DNA from: Sandaracinus sp964481145
Lineage (GTDB): Bacteria > Myxococcota_A > Polyangia > Polyangiales > Sandaracinaceae
DNA: 64,000 bases
NCBI GenBank assembly: GCA_964481145.1
Contig: CAYZTA010000021.1
Span: 1-64,000, forward strand
Reading direction: 5' to 3'
This document shows, piece after piece, positions 48,723 through 56,936 of the stretch (position 1 is its first letter; each line of letters opens with the position of its first letter). The notes below the pieces were generated by a model. It made no database searches. It was not told the origin of the DNA and saw only the letters and a program-made list of their open reading frames with translations. The translations under genes were made by a program, and so were the position numbers.

Positions 48723-48882
48723 GCAAGCCTCTCCGAGATCTGAGCAATATGAGGACTTCGAAGTTCAAGCCTCTGGAACCGAGCTATTGGTAATAAAACC
48801 CTTCTCGCTCTGAAAACGTGCTCATTTCTGAGGATGAGCAAAAAGACGAATAGAATCGAGAAGTTAGAGCCAAAGCGGGAGG

Positions 48883-48912
48883 ATGATAGAAAGCGCACAC
48901 TCTGTTTGTCAA
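48883..48912 (-). promoter_or_regulatory. Strong candidate promoter of the glt-like block
   Basis: On the minus strand a perfect TTGACA, an 18-base spacer and TATCAT (five of six). The predicted start is near 48876, about 154 bases before the gltC-like ATG. Confidence 0.65.
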
Positions 48913-48985
48913 TAGCAACGCCCCCCATTTCCATGGCGTATTCGGCAGCCAGCGTAGGTGTTTGTAGGTGTTGCTCGAGCCTCGC

Positions 48986-49015
48986 TTGACATGGGTGATG
49001 CCTGACACGTAGGGT
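48986..49015 (+). promoter_or_regulatory. Candidate promoter for lipoprotein at 49084
   Basis: TTGACA (48986-48991), 18 bases, TAGGGT (49010-49015). The predicted start is about 60 bases before the ATG. Confidence 0.5.
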
Positions 49016-49083
49016 CGCGCTCAATTGGAAACGTTCCCGGCGATCGACGACAACAAGTCAGCCCGAGGACGAGGTGAACGAGC

Positions 49084-49590
49084 ATGATGTTTCGCACGCA
49101 GAACGAATCGCTCACCCGGCTGCTCATCATGGCAGCTGTGTTTTTTACAATGGCAGGATGCCAAGCCAAAGGCATTGGCGACCCATGCGTCCCCGAGACC
49201 ATTCCCGCCAACGGCTTCGACCCACTTGAAATTACTCTCGAGTCTAGCTCGGTGCAGTGTCGGACCAGGACATGTATCGTCTTTCGATTCGATGGCAATC
49301 CGGCGGACGATTGTGACCCGGCGACCGAACGTTGCGCAAATCCGCAAGAACCTGTGACCAGCACAACGAGCGCAGAGCGCGTGTTTTGCAGCTGTCGTTG
49401 CAGTGCTGCGGATGGTGATGTCAACACCCCGCTTTGTGAATGCACCGAAGGCTTTCACTGTGTGAACGTGGTGACCGCGGGTAGCGGCGGCATTCGCGGC
49501 GGGTATTGTGTGCCCAACGAACTGTGCACGAATGATGACGATTGCGGTTCGACTCGATGCAACTTCGAGACGGGCACCTGCAATCTGTGA
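49084..49590 (+). CDS. Cysteine-rich lipoprotein
   Basis: 168 residues. The signal sequence ends in the lipobox MAGC. The mature part has some sixteen cysteines in EGF-like or knottin-like spacing (CSCRCSAADGDVNTPLCEC, CTEGFHC, CTNDDDCGSTRCNFETGTC), predicting a disulfide-bonded domain on the cell surface or in the periplasm. No family recognised beyond cysteine-rich lipoproteins of Myxococcota. It has its own promoter candidate and a 15-bp duplication spans its stop codon. Confidence 0.75.
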   Translation: MMFRTQNESLTRLLIMAAVFFTMAGCQAKGIGDPCVPETIPANGFDPLEITLESSSVQCRTRTCIVFRFDGNPADDCDPATERCANPQEPVTSTTSAERVFCSCRCSAADGDVNTPLCECTEGFHCVNVVTAGSGGIRGGYCVPNELCTNDDDCGSTRCNFETGTCNL

Positions 49591-49614
49591 TCAGATCGTC
49601 TGTGATCAGATCGG
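49585..49614. repeat. 15-bp tandem duplication across a stop codon
   Basis: CTGTGATCAGATCG followed by T or G occurs twice in a row (49585-49599, 49600-49614). The first copy contains the lipoprotein stop codon TGA and the second repeats it in the same frame. Confidence 0.85.
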
Positions 49615-49630
49615 GAGAGGCGAACAGCCA

Positions 49631-49987
49631 ATGAGAAGAAGTCGCGGCGAAACAGGCCGCGACGCAGAAGCGTTGGTCGCTGCTCGCCTCGAAAACCAGG
49701 GCTATGTGATCCTCGGTCGCAACGTTCGTGTGGGTCGACTCGAGCTCGATGTCATCGCACGTCGAGGTTCGATCGTCGTGGTGTGCGAAGTCCGAGCTCG
49801 TTCACATGCACGCTTCGCCGAACCCGTTGCGTCGATCGATCGCGCCAAGATCGATCGCATTCGTCGAGCCACCGCGCAGTGGCTCATCCATGCCGATCTG
49901 GGTGATATCTTCGTTCGGTTCGATGCAGCGAGTGTGGTCTTCGACCAAGATCCACCGCGAATCGAGTACTACGAAGAAGCCTTTTGA
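49631..49987 (+). CDS. yraN: YraN-family (UPF0102) nuclease-like protein
   Basis: 118 residues from ATG 49631, with GGGAGAGG ten bases upstream. The restriction-endonuclease-like core shows G-x-x-A-E-A-L-V-A at the N-terminus, RLELDVIARRG (usual GEIDLIA) and CEVRAR (usual EVKxR, so Lys is replaced by Arg), then SIDRAKIDRIRRATAQWL. YraN proteins are widespread, with no settled function; a link to DNA processing is suspected. It converges with a HAMP-domain gene four bases after its stop. Confidence 0.85.
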   Translation: MRRSRGETGRDAEALVAARLENQGYVILGRNVRVGRLELDVIARRGSIVVVCEVRARSHARFAEPVASIDRAKIDRIRRATAQWLIHADLGDIFVRFDAASVVFDQDPPRIEYYEEAF

Positions 49988-49991
49988 GTTG

Positions 49992-50630
49992 TTACTTCAG
50001 CTCGTTTTCCATTCGATCGCGCAACGCATTGAGATCTTTTAACGCTGCATCGCTTGCGCCACTTTGCCGGGCGCTCTCGATGCCTTGCTCGAGGAGCACG
50101 ATCTCTTCGCGCTGACGTTCACGTAACGTTTCAATCATATGTTCGAGCACGAGAAACACATCTTGAAGCTCGTCGCCCTTGCGAAGTCGGCCGCCGAGAG
50201 AGAGATGACCGTTCGCCACGTGCTGAAGCAAACGCTTGAGCTTGAACGCGGGTCCCACGACGCGATGGGTAATGAAGATTCCAACGAAGCCGAGCGCGAT
50301 CGTGAGGGAAAGAATCCCTCCCACAATCGCCATCAGCATGTTTTGGTCGTATTCGCGCGCCCGTTCTTCGATGAAGCCTTGGGTATCCTCTGCGTGTCCG
50401 GCCTCCATTGCCCAGCCGATCGACATCATTTCGGTTTGAGCCTTCGATTCTCGGTACGCAAGAAAACCGAGGACGCTCGCCACGAGCAGAGTCACGAGAA
50501 CGACATATCCCGTGTACCTCAGCTGGAACCGCGCATCGAGCAGGTAATTGCGAAGCTGTCTCTTGGGCGGACCGCCGTTCGACGGTTGCTGATGCGCATT
50601 GGGAGCGCGGCTCTCTGCGTTGACAGCCAT
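49992..50630 (-). CDS. Two-helix membrane protein with HAMP domain, no output domain
   Basis: 212 residues from ATG 50630 (GGAGGG upstream). A hydrophilic N-terminus of about 40 residues is followed by a membrane helix (YTGYVVLVTLLVASVLGFLAY), a short periplasmic loop of about 40 residues, a second helix (MLMAIVGGILSLTIALGFVGIFI) and a HAMP domain (HRVVGPAFKLKRLLQHVANGHL ... DELQDVF). A coiled-coil tail ends the protein. There is no kinase, cyclase or methyl-accepting domain, so it must pass signals to a separate partner or serve another role. Confidence 0.82.
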   Translation of the reverse strand: MAVNAESRAPNAHQQPSNGGPPKRQLRNYLLDARFQLRYTGYVVLVTLLVASVLGFLAYRESKAQTEMMSIGWAMEAGHAEDTQGFIEERAREYDQNMLMAIVGGILSLTIALGFVGIFITHRVVGPAFKLKRLLQHVANGHLSLGGRLRKGDELQDVFLVLEHMIETLRERQREEIVLLEQGIESARQSGASDAALKDLNALRDRMENELK

Positions 50631-50687
50631 CTCAGTTCCCTCCACCCATGGTTCCACTCGGAAGTTTGATATTCGAAGAACGATGAA

Positions 50688-51560
50688 TCATCGCGGAGCT
50701 CCTACCGCCATGGCGGTTCCCAAATTTCTGAGCGCGCTCGTCAACGCCGCTTCAATCGCGGCACGCTGAGCTGCAGGCCCACTCTGACCCATCACGGTCG
50801 CGGCTCCCTGAAGCATGCTGCGCACGTTTCGTTCAGGATAACTCTGAACGACGACCGAAACAGCCGCACGAACAGCCCCATCAGGTCGTGTTTCGACACT
50901 GACGATCGAGCTATCGAGATAAAATCCCGTCAGCGAATCACGACGAATGACTCGCTCTGCATCTCGCGGACTCTCCGACTCGGGCGCCACTCGAACCCCT
51001 TCGAGTTGCTGCACCCGACCCGCAATGAAACCACGCGCGCTTTGAAGTGTTCCTCGCTCGATTCCAGCCACATTCGTCCCTGGCACACCGACTCCTACAT
51101 AATATCGCGTGGTTCCTGGCGTTGGTTCCACTCCCGTTTCAGAGCCGCTTCCACCGGTCGTACTCGGCGTCGTTCGTGCAACGCGCTCGAGAGCACGAAC
51201 AGCACGAGCCACTGCGTCACGGACCCCACGCTCAGAATCGCGCTCGGCGGCGCGCAATGCGGGGAGCGCCGAGACATCCCCCAGGCGTTCGAGTGATGAG
51301 GCCGCCGCTGCACGTACCGCTGAGCTCTCGTCACGAAGGGCTGCGGTGAGCGCCTCGATCACAGAGGGCTCCGCAGACACTGAGGCGAGCGAGAGCGCGG
51401 CTTGGGCGCGCACACGAAAAGCATCCGATGTGCGAAGCAATCGCACGAGATATTCAGTTCGCGCATCGGCATGCGCAAACATCGGAGACATCCACATCGC
51501 TCCAATGAACGATGAGATGAAGACCAAGATCGCAAGCCTGCGCAGTTGCCCTTCGACCAT
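50688..51560 (-). CDS. Exported HEAT-repeat protein
   Basis: 290 residues from ATG 51560, chosen for the GGAGGAGG nine bases upstream. A signal peptide (LRRLAILVFISSFIGAMWMSPMFAHA) is followed by HEAT-type helical repeats (VRAQAALSLASVSAEPSVIEAL, VRAAAASSLERLGDVSALPAL). A Thr/Gly linker leads to a C-terminal beta/alpha region of about 130 residues (YYVGVGVPGTNVAGIERG ... VVVQSYPERNVRSMLQGAATVMG). Probably periplasmic scaffold. It is 57 bases upstream of the HAMP gene on the same strand, so likely cotranscribed. Confidence 0.78.
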   Translation of the reverse strand: MVEGQLRRLAILVFISSFIGAMWMSPMFAHADARTEYLVRLLRTSDAFRVRAQAALSLASVSAEPSVIEALTAALRDESSAVRAAAASSLERLGDVSALPALRAAERDSERGVRDAVARAVRALERVARTTPSTTGGSGSETGVEPTPGTTRYYVGVGVPGTNVAGIERGTLQSARGFIAGRVQQLEGVRVAPESESPRDAERVIRRDSLTGFYLDSSIVSVETRPDGAVRAAVSVVVQSYPERNVRSMLQGAATVMGQSGPAAQRAAIEAALTSALRNLGTAMAVGAPR

Positions 51561-51745
51561 CCGCGCGCGCCTCCTCCATCGCTCCAGCATTTTGCCAAGG
51601 AGCTCCACGTTCGACGCTCGAGTGGGGAACCTCTTCACGCCATCGAACGTGTGCAAACAGAATCACCCAAAACTTACCGTCGAATCAAACCAATTCAATC
51701 TTGCTTACATCCTGCTTGCGGCAGATCACCGAGAAATGCATCGTC

Positions 51746-53464
51746 ATGCCGATGGACGCGAGGATCATCTTCTGGGGGACGATGTTCTCGTGCTTCGTCG
51801 TCGCCCCTGTGCACGCTCAGCCCATCGTTCGCGTTCGAGCTGAAACACAGCTCACATTCCGTACCCACCGTGATCGCGAACACGTATCGATCGACGGATC
51901 TCTCCATGACGATCTTGGTGAGCCTCTGGCCGATCGAGAGATTGCTCTCTCCGTTCAAGAACATTCTTCGACCGAGATCGCCATCGACAGTCCGCATTCG
52001 CTCGTGCAACGGCTGCGAACCAACGAGCGTGGCGATTTTCGTACCGTTTTCACGCTGCCTCGCGGAAATTGGTCCATCAGCGCCGATTTCGAGGGAGACG
52101 AACATCATCTGCGCAAGCAGGTCTTGCGTGATGTCTCGTTCGATCGAGCTCCTGTCGAGCTGGAGGTCGATTTCGAAGGCGAGCCCATCGTCGATCTCGA
52201 TCGACCCGTTCACACGCTCAGTGTGCACGCAGTTTCCGAAGCTGGAGCCGAGGGGATCGAGATCTCCATCAGTGAAAATCACCGCACACTCGCAAGAGGT
52301 CGTACAGATCAACACGGTGTTCTCCAACTGACGCTTCGAACGAGCGAACTTGGAGAACCGGCCGTAACGCGGCTCACCATCCGCTCAGAGTCCGATGAAC
52401 ATCGCGCGGATGCACAGATCGAAGTTCCGATTGTTCGTTTCCGCGAGACATCACTGACGCTCAGAAGCTCGGCATCGGAAGTCGAACTGGGTTCCGTGAT
52501 CCATCTGGACGGCCAGCTCACGACGAGTGTGGGAGGGCTCGACCGAAAAGCCATCGGCCTATGGGCCGGAGAACTTCATCTCGTCACGATCCTCACAGAC
52601 GAGCGAGGCGAGTACCACGCGGGCATCGATACGCGCGAACTTGGAGCGTTCGAGGGTGAAATCGTCGCACGATTCGAGAGTGATGCGCCTTTTTGGGGAG
52701 GCAGCATCTCCGCCCCGATCCCCATTCATGTCCGTTCTCATGGCAGCACACCATGGGCGTGGATCACAGCCTCAGCGGCCTTGAGCGCATTGATTGTGGC
52801 CTTCATTGGGAGAAAACGTCCGACGTTCCAGCAGCGTCATTCGGAATTGCCGCAAGCAGCATCCATCCAATTCTCGAAGCGATCGAGTTTCATCCCCGAA
52901 TCCGACCACGTGGCAGGACGCGTGATCGACGCAGCGAACGACTCAGGCATTGCATCGGCAAAGATGAAGGTCCTCCAAACGACGCTCATCGCCGAAGTCG
53001 AAACGGATCTCGATGGAAATTTCGCTTTGAGCGCCCTTCCCCCCGGCACGTTTGCCCTCGAGATCTCAGCTCCTGGGTATGAAACCCTGACCCACAAGGT
53101 CATCATCCCGCATCGGGGTGAATGGTCGTCAGTCTGTATTCGCTTGCAAAATTTACGAACATTGGTTTGGGAACCGCTCAAACCCATCGCCGCCCGCCTC
53201 CTCCCAGCTCCGGATCTCTGGGGAATATGGACAGGACGAGAACTCGGAAGCCACGCACGCCAGCGTGCACCACGAACACTCTCCATCCTCATCGCGCACA
53301 TCGAACGCGCTGCCTATGCGCGTGAAAAACCAACGCCTGCGGATCTCGAAAAGATCAAAAAAGAAGCCGCCGACCTCACGGCCACCATGGATCGTTCTAC
53401 AGATGGCGCCTCGTCACCCCAGCATTCGCCGGCCGATCGCACCAAGCTGCGCTCGAGCCGTTGA
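51746..53464 (+). CDS. Membrane protein with Ig-like and carboxypeptidase-regulatory-like domains
   Basis: About 572 residues. Signal peptide ends at APVHAQ. Three or four beta-sandwich repeats of the kind that handle glycans or other surface ligands follow (DGSLHDDLGEPLADREIAL; LDGQLTTSVGGLDRKAIGLWAG). A membrane helix lies near residue 335 (WAWITASAALSALIVAFIG). A cytoplasmic carboxypeptidase-regulatory-like domain comes next (VAGRVIDAANDSGIASAKMKVLQT ... LPPGTFALEISAPGYE), then a C-terminal helical tail of about 120 residues. The ATG at 51746 has no clear ribosome site. No function is assigned. ftsY is transcribed from a promoter overlapping its stop. Confidence 0.72.
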   Translation: MPMDARIIFWGTMFSCFVVAPVHAQPIVRVRAETQLTFRTHRDREHVSIDGSLHDDLGEPLADREIALSVQEHSSTEIAIDSPHSLVQRLRTNERGDFRTVFTLPRGNWSISADFEGDEHHLRKQVLRDVSFDRAPVELEVDFEGEPIVDLDRPVHTLSVHAVSEAGAEGIEISISENHRTLARGRTDQHGVLQLTLRTSELGEPAVTRLTIRSESDEHRADAQIEVPIVRFRETSLTLRSSASEVELGSVIHLDGQLTTSVGGLDRKAIGLWAGELHLVTILTDERGEYHAGIDTRELGAFEGEIVARFESDAPFWGGSISAPIPIHVRSHGSTPWAWITASAALSALIVAFIGRKRPTFQQRHSELPQAASIQFSKRSSFIPESDHVAGRVIDAANDSGIASAKMKVLQTTLIAEVETDLDGNFALSALPPGTFALEISAPGYETLTHKVIIPHRGEWSSVCIRLQNLRTLVWEPLKPIAARLLPAPDLWGIWTGRELGSHARQRAPRTLSILIAHIERAAYAREKPTPADLEKIKKEAADLTATMDRSTDGASSPQHSPADRTKLRSSR

Positions 53465-53490
53465 CCTCAATCCCAGCGGCTCTCTATAGT
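53461..53490 (+). promoter_or_regulatory. Promoter giving a leaderless ftsY mRNA (candidate)
   Basis: TTGACC (53461-53466, overlapping the stop of the upstream gene), 18 bases, TATAGT (53485-53490). Only nine bases separate the -10 from the ftsY ATG at 53500, and no ribosome site is present. Confidence 0.65.
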
Positions 53491-53499
53491 CGCGCCCTC

Positions 53500-54807
53500 A
53501 TGGACACCGGCACGATCATCGCCATCGTCATCGCGGTCCTCGTGCTTGCGGCTGTTGGTCTTTGGATGGCCCGTCGCGAGGCTCCGGAAAAACCCCATGG
53601 GGAGGCGGCTCCGCCCGAGCCTCGACGTGAGGAGCCAACACCGGCGCCCAAAGCTGCTGCAGAAAAAAAAGTCGTTTCTGAAGCCGAGCCCGTCAAGGTT
53701 GCGCCCAAGCAAGAAGTTGCTCTTCCTCCGCAAGCGGCTCTGACAGAAAAAACTCCAGAGCACGAGAGGCCGGAAGCCGAGGAATCCAAGCCTCCTCAAC
53801 CGCGTGTTCCCTCTGAAGCGGCGAAACCCACCTCCGAACCTCCTGGGCGCTCCAAAGAAAAATCCGATGGGCGCGAGCAGATCGCAGCCATGCGACGGGG
53901 GCTTGCGTCGACCCGCGGCGGATTCATCGCGCGTCTAGCGGCAATTTTCGGCGCTCGAAAAGAAATCGACCCAGCGCTTCTCGACGAGATTCAAGAAGTG
54001 CTCCTCACCGCAGACATCGGCGTCAAGACGAGCGAAAAACTTCTCGCGAGTCTGCGAGAAAAGATGCAACGGAACGAACTCCACGATGAACAAAGTGTGT
54101 GGGTTTCGATTCGTGAGGAAGCACAAAAAATACTGGCAACGAGCCATGTGCCCACCGCAAGCGGCCCGACTCCAAGAACGATCCTCGTGGTGGGAGTCAA
54201 TGGTGTTGGCAAAACGACGACCATCGGCAAACTTGCGAGTCGATTTCATGAGCAAGGATTGAAAGTCGTGCTGGCGGCAGGCGACACATTTCGAGCCGCC
54301 GCTGTGCTTCAGCTCGAGGTTTGGGCTCGACGGGTTGGATGCGAAATCGTCAAAGGCAAAGATCGCGCAGATCCAGCGTCGGTCATTTTCGAAGCGATCA
54401 AAAAAGCGCAGAGCGACCGCGCGGACGTGGTCATCGCGGATACCGCTGGAAGGCTCCACACCAAATCGAACTTGATGGAAGAGCTGAAAAAAGTCGTGCG
54501 GACGGCCGAGAAAGCGTTGGAGCGCCCCGTCGATGAGATCATTTTGGTGCTCGATTCCACAACGGGGCAGAACGCGATTCAGCAAGCTCAGCTCTTCAAA
54601 GAGGCCATTGCCGTGAACGGAATCGTGCTCACCAAGCTCGATGGCACCGCGAAAGGCGGCGTTGTGCTCGGGATTGTCGATGAGCACCACATTCCGGTTC
54701 GTTATATCGGTATTGGCGAAAGGGTTGAAGATTTACGCGAATTCGATCCTGACGCGTTCGTTCATGTTCTTTTCACAAAACCCGATGAAGAAATTGTTGC
54801 AGCCTAG
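53500..54807 (+). CDS. ftsY: Signal recognition particle receptor FtsY
   Basis: 435 residues. FtsY receives ribosome-SRP complexes at the inner membrane. An N-terminal membrane helix (TGTIIAIVIAVLVLAAVGLWM, residues 3-23) gives direct anchoring, unlike the amphipathic E. coli form. A Pro/Glu/Lys-rich linker runs to about residue 125. The NG domain follows: GVNGVGKTT (P-loop, about 232-240), GDTFRAAA, DTAGRL and TKLDGTAKGG. The ATG at 53500 has no upstream ribosome site and lies nine bases after a promoter -10, so the mRNA is likely leaderless. Confidence 0.96.
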   Translation: MDTGTIIAIVIAVLVLAAVGLWMARREAPEKPHGEAAPPEPRREEPTPAPKAAAEKKVVSEAEPVKVAPKQEVALPPQAALTEKTPEHERPEAEESKPPQPRVPSEAAKPTSEPPGRSKEKSDGREQIAAMRRGLASTRGGFIARLAAIFGARKEIDPALLDEIQEVLLTADIGVKTSEKLLASLREKMQRNELHDEQSVWVSIREEAQKILATSHVPTASGPTPRTILVVGVNGVGKTTTIGKLASRFHEQGLKVVLAAGDTFRAAAVLQLEVWARRVGCEIVKGKDRADPASVIFEAIKKAQSDRADVVIADTAGRLHTKSNLMEELKKVVRTAEKALERPVDEIILVLDSTTGQNAIQQAQLFKEAIAVNGIVLTKLDGTAKGGVVLGIVDEHHIPVRYIGIGERVEDLREFDPDAFVHVLFTKPDEEIVAA

Positions 54808-54825
54808 GGCGGATATTCGTTGCCA

Positions 54826-54855
54826 TTGAATTTGCAAATTCCAGCGTGTTATAGT
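54826..54855 (+). promoter_or_regulatory. Candidate promoter for the outer-membrane barrel pair
   Basis: TTGAAT (54826-54831), 18 bases, TATAGT (54850-54855), just after ftsY. The leader to ATG 54962 would be about 100 bases. Confidence 0.55.
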
Positions 54856-54961
54856 CCCCCGCCACCGGCCCTCGGTTTGCGATTTTATTGAATAATTTCA
54901 GATGCTTGCACGACACCCAATGATTGCCGCACGAGAGCGTGCCTCGAATCGAGGAGTTGCG

Positions 54962-55930
54962 ATGAGGAAGGCTTCCGTAGCACTGCTCGCACGTCCACTT
55001 TTTAGCGTATTTCCAACAGCAATCCCTGTGCTTGCTGTGAGTATCGCATGGACGTTGAGTGCTCCTGCCCAAGCGCAGGACATGGAGTTCGGTCTGGAAG
55101 AGACTGAACAAGCCCCCGAAGGCGAAATGACTTTCGGTGAGGAGGAAACGTCCACGTCTCCTTCCGCGGAGGGCGATGTCATCGGAAACCTGGCAGGCGC
55201 CGAAGAGGCGCAGACCAGCACGACGAGCAGCGCCGCGACCGAGGAGGCCCAAGAGGCCCGCGAGGAGATCTACGCCGTACAGCAGATCTATGCGCTTCGG
55301 ATCAATCGTGTGGAGATCAATCCCTCGGTCTCATTCACACTGAATGATCCTTTCGTATCACATACAGGCGTGGGGATTGGTCTCAACTACTGGTGGACCA
55401 ACGTGCTCGCCATTGGCGCGAATTTCATCTGGTACGACGGGCTGGAATCAGAATCCGACCTTGGATTCTTCGTTCGTCGGAGCACCCGTCTCGCCGTACC
55501 AGTCAATAGCTACCAACTCGGCGCCCACCTCGCGTTCACATACGTGCCGATTTACGGCAAGTTCGCGATGTTCAACGAGTTTATTTTCCAGTACGACATC
55601 TACGTTCTCGGTGGTGTCGGTTTGATGAACACTCGACCCATCCCTGTGATTGATCCTGAATTTCGCTCATTCAATTTCGGCATTCGGGTCGCCTTCAATA
55701 TCGGCATCGGATTGCGAGTTTTCGTGACTCGATGGCTCGCGATCTTCGGAGAGCTTCGCAACTATATGTATCTTGAGCAGTTGGAGAATCTCCAAGTCGC
55801 GCTTGGGCCTGCTCGTGCTGAGGAGAGCACTTGGACCCAGTCTTCGTCCGCTTTCATCAACAACGTCACCGCTCACGTCGGTTTGACATTCTTCCTACCA
55901 TTCGACTTCGAATACCGTCTGCCACGGTGA
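54962..55930 (+). CDS. Outer-membrane beta-barrel protein (GltA/GltB-like candidate)
   Basis: 322 residues from ATG 54962 (GAGGAG five bases upstream). A long signal peptide ends SAPAQA, cut before QDMEFG. An acidic and Thr/Ala-rich region (about 40-115) precedes a barrel of about 200 residues with alternating hydrophobic residues and aromatic girdles (VEINPSVSFTLNDPFVSHTGVGIGL, family pattern) and a final strand ending in FDFEYRLPR. This fits the myxobacterial outer-membrane barrel family to which GltA and GltB belong. The mature N-terminus is like that of the gltC-like protein (QDMVF). Identification as Glt partner is inference. Confidence 0.8.
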   Translation: MRKASVALLARPLFSVFPTAIPVLAVSIAWTLSAPAQAQDMEFGLEETEQAPEGEMTFGEEETSTSPSAEGDVIGNLAGAEEAQTSTTSSAATEEAQEAREEIYAVQQIYALRINRVEINPSVSFTLNDPFVSHTGVGIGLNYWWTNVLAIGANFIWYDGLESESDLGFFVRRSTRLAVPVNSYQLGAHLAFTYVPIYGKFAMFNEFIFQYDIYVLGGVGLMNTRPIPVIDPEFRSFNFGIRVAFNIGIGLRVFVTRWLAIFGELRNYMYLEQLENLQVALGPARAEESTWTQSSSAFINNVTAHVGLTFFLPFDFEYRLPR

Positions 55931-55949
55931 TCAAGGGAGCCCCTCGACC

Positions 55950-56867
55950 ATGGAAACGAAGATGAATCGTATCTTTGAGAGAGCTCTCGTGCTGCGATCG
56001 CTCATGGCAAGCGTTGCTGTGGCGGGTGCGATCACGACTGGCGCGTTGCTCAGCACGAGCACAGCCTCTGCTCAAGACGTTCAAATCACCGGACCACTCG
56101 CGGGTCAGCCCGCGGTGCGGCACATGCGTCAGTATCGCGTGAACCGCTTCTTCATCACGCCCTCAGTCGCATACACGCTCCAGGACGAATTCGCCCGCGC
56201 CCTCTTCTTTGGTGGCTCGATGGGCTATCATTTCACGGATTGGCTCGGTCTAAGCGTGTGGGGTGGTGCGGCGCCTCTCAACATCGATACCGATCTGACG
56301 ACGCAGATTTCCCGAAATAGTCAGGTTGCGAATCGAACCCGACTGGACTTGCCCACCACCCAACGCTTTCCGCGCCAGATTGGACGAATGCGATGGGGTG
56401 TTGCGCTCCAGGCTCTATTCGTGCCTCTGCGTGGCAAACTTTCGCTCTTCCAAGCTGGTTTCGTGGATACGGACCTCTACCTTCTTGCAGGTGTCGCTCT
56501 CATTGGGCTCGAAGAACGCCGCGCCGTGTCTGGCGATAGCAACCCTTGCGCTGGCACAGCCGCGACCATGGCGGATGGAACTTCGAGCGATGCATGTCGT
56601 GCCACCCAGTTGGCGCGGGCGGATCGGATTGCGCCAGCACCGATGCTCGGTCTGGGCCTGAGCATGTACTTCAATGAGTTCATCGGCCTTCAGTTCGAGT
56701 GGCGCGCGTTCCCGTTTTCGTGGCACACGAGCGGCTTCGATGAGAGAGGTCAAGACGGTTTTCCTGATCGACAGATCAACGGCGACGATTCTCGCACCAT
56801 GTTCAATCACATGTTCAACGTCGGACTCGTGATTTATCTCCCGACCGAAGTGCAGCTCAGCAACTGA
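55950..56867 (+). CDS. Second outer-membrane beta-barrel protein (GltB/GltA-like candidate)
   Basis: 305 residues with a signal peptide ending STASAQ. The mature part opens with RQYRVNRFFITPSVAYTLQDEFARALFFGG, the same plan as the upstream protein (R-I-N-R-V-E-I-N-P-S-V-S-F-T-L-N-D-P-F there), then about eight amphipathic strands and a loop with a cysteine pair (NPCAG ... SSDACRA). It follows the first barrel gene by 19 bases and is followed by a strong terminator, so the two form a dicistronic unit. In M. xanthus gltB and gltA are likewise an adjacent barrel pair. Confidence 0.8.
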   Translation: METKMNRIFERALVLRSLMASVAVAGAITTGALLSTSTASAQDVQITGPLAGQPAVRHMRQYRVNRFFITPSVAYTLQDEFARALFFGGSMGYHFTDWLGLSVWGGAAPLNIDTDLTTQISRNSQVANRTRLDLPTTQRFPRQIGRMRWGVALQALFVPLRGKLSLFQAGFVDTDLYLLAGVALIGLEERRAVSGDSNPCAGTAATMADGTSSDACRATQLARADRIAPAPMLGLGLSMYFNEFIGLQFEWRAFPFSWHTSGFDERGQDGFPDRQINGDDSRTMFNHMFNVGLVIYLPTEVQLSN

Positions 56868-56889
56868 CCCGCTCTTCGAAGGCAAAAGA

Positions 56890-56923
56890 AAACGAGCCCG
56901 GGATTGTTCTCCCGGGCTCGTTT
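56890..56923. terminator. Strong bidirectional terminator
   Basis: A perfect stem of at least 13 bp (AACGAGCCCGGGA/TCCCGGGCTCGTT, 56891-56922) with a six-base loop, followed by TCTTTTT on the plus strand and by TCTTTT on the minus strand. It separates the convergent barrel genes and the HEAT-repeat gene. Confidence 0.92.
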
Positions 56924-56936
56924 CTTTTTGTCGAGT

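Larger units (their letters stand above)
48723..49083. other. 361-bp divergent intergenic region
   Basis: It lies between the minus-strand gltC-like gene and a plus-strand lipoprotein gene and holds a promoter in each direction (48883-48912 and 48986-49015). The minus-strand leader would be about 155 bases long. A near-perfect 10-bp tandem repeat (GTAGGTGTTT, GTAGGTGTTG) occurs around 48955-48974, between the two promoters. No open frame or RNA gene was seen. Confidence 0.6.
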
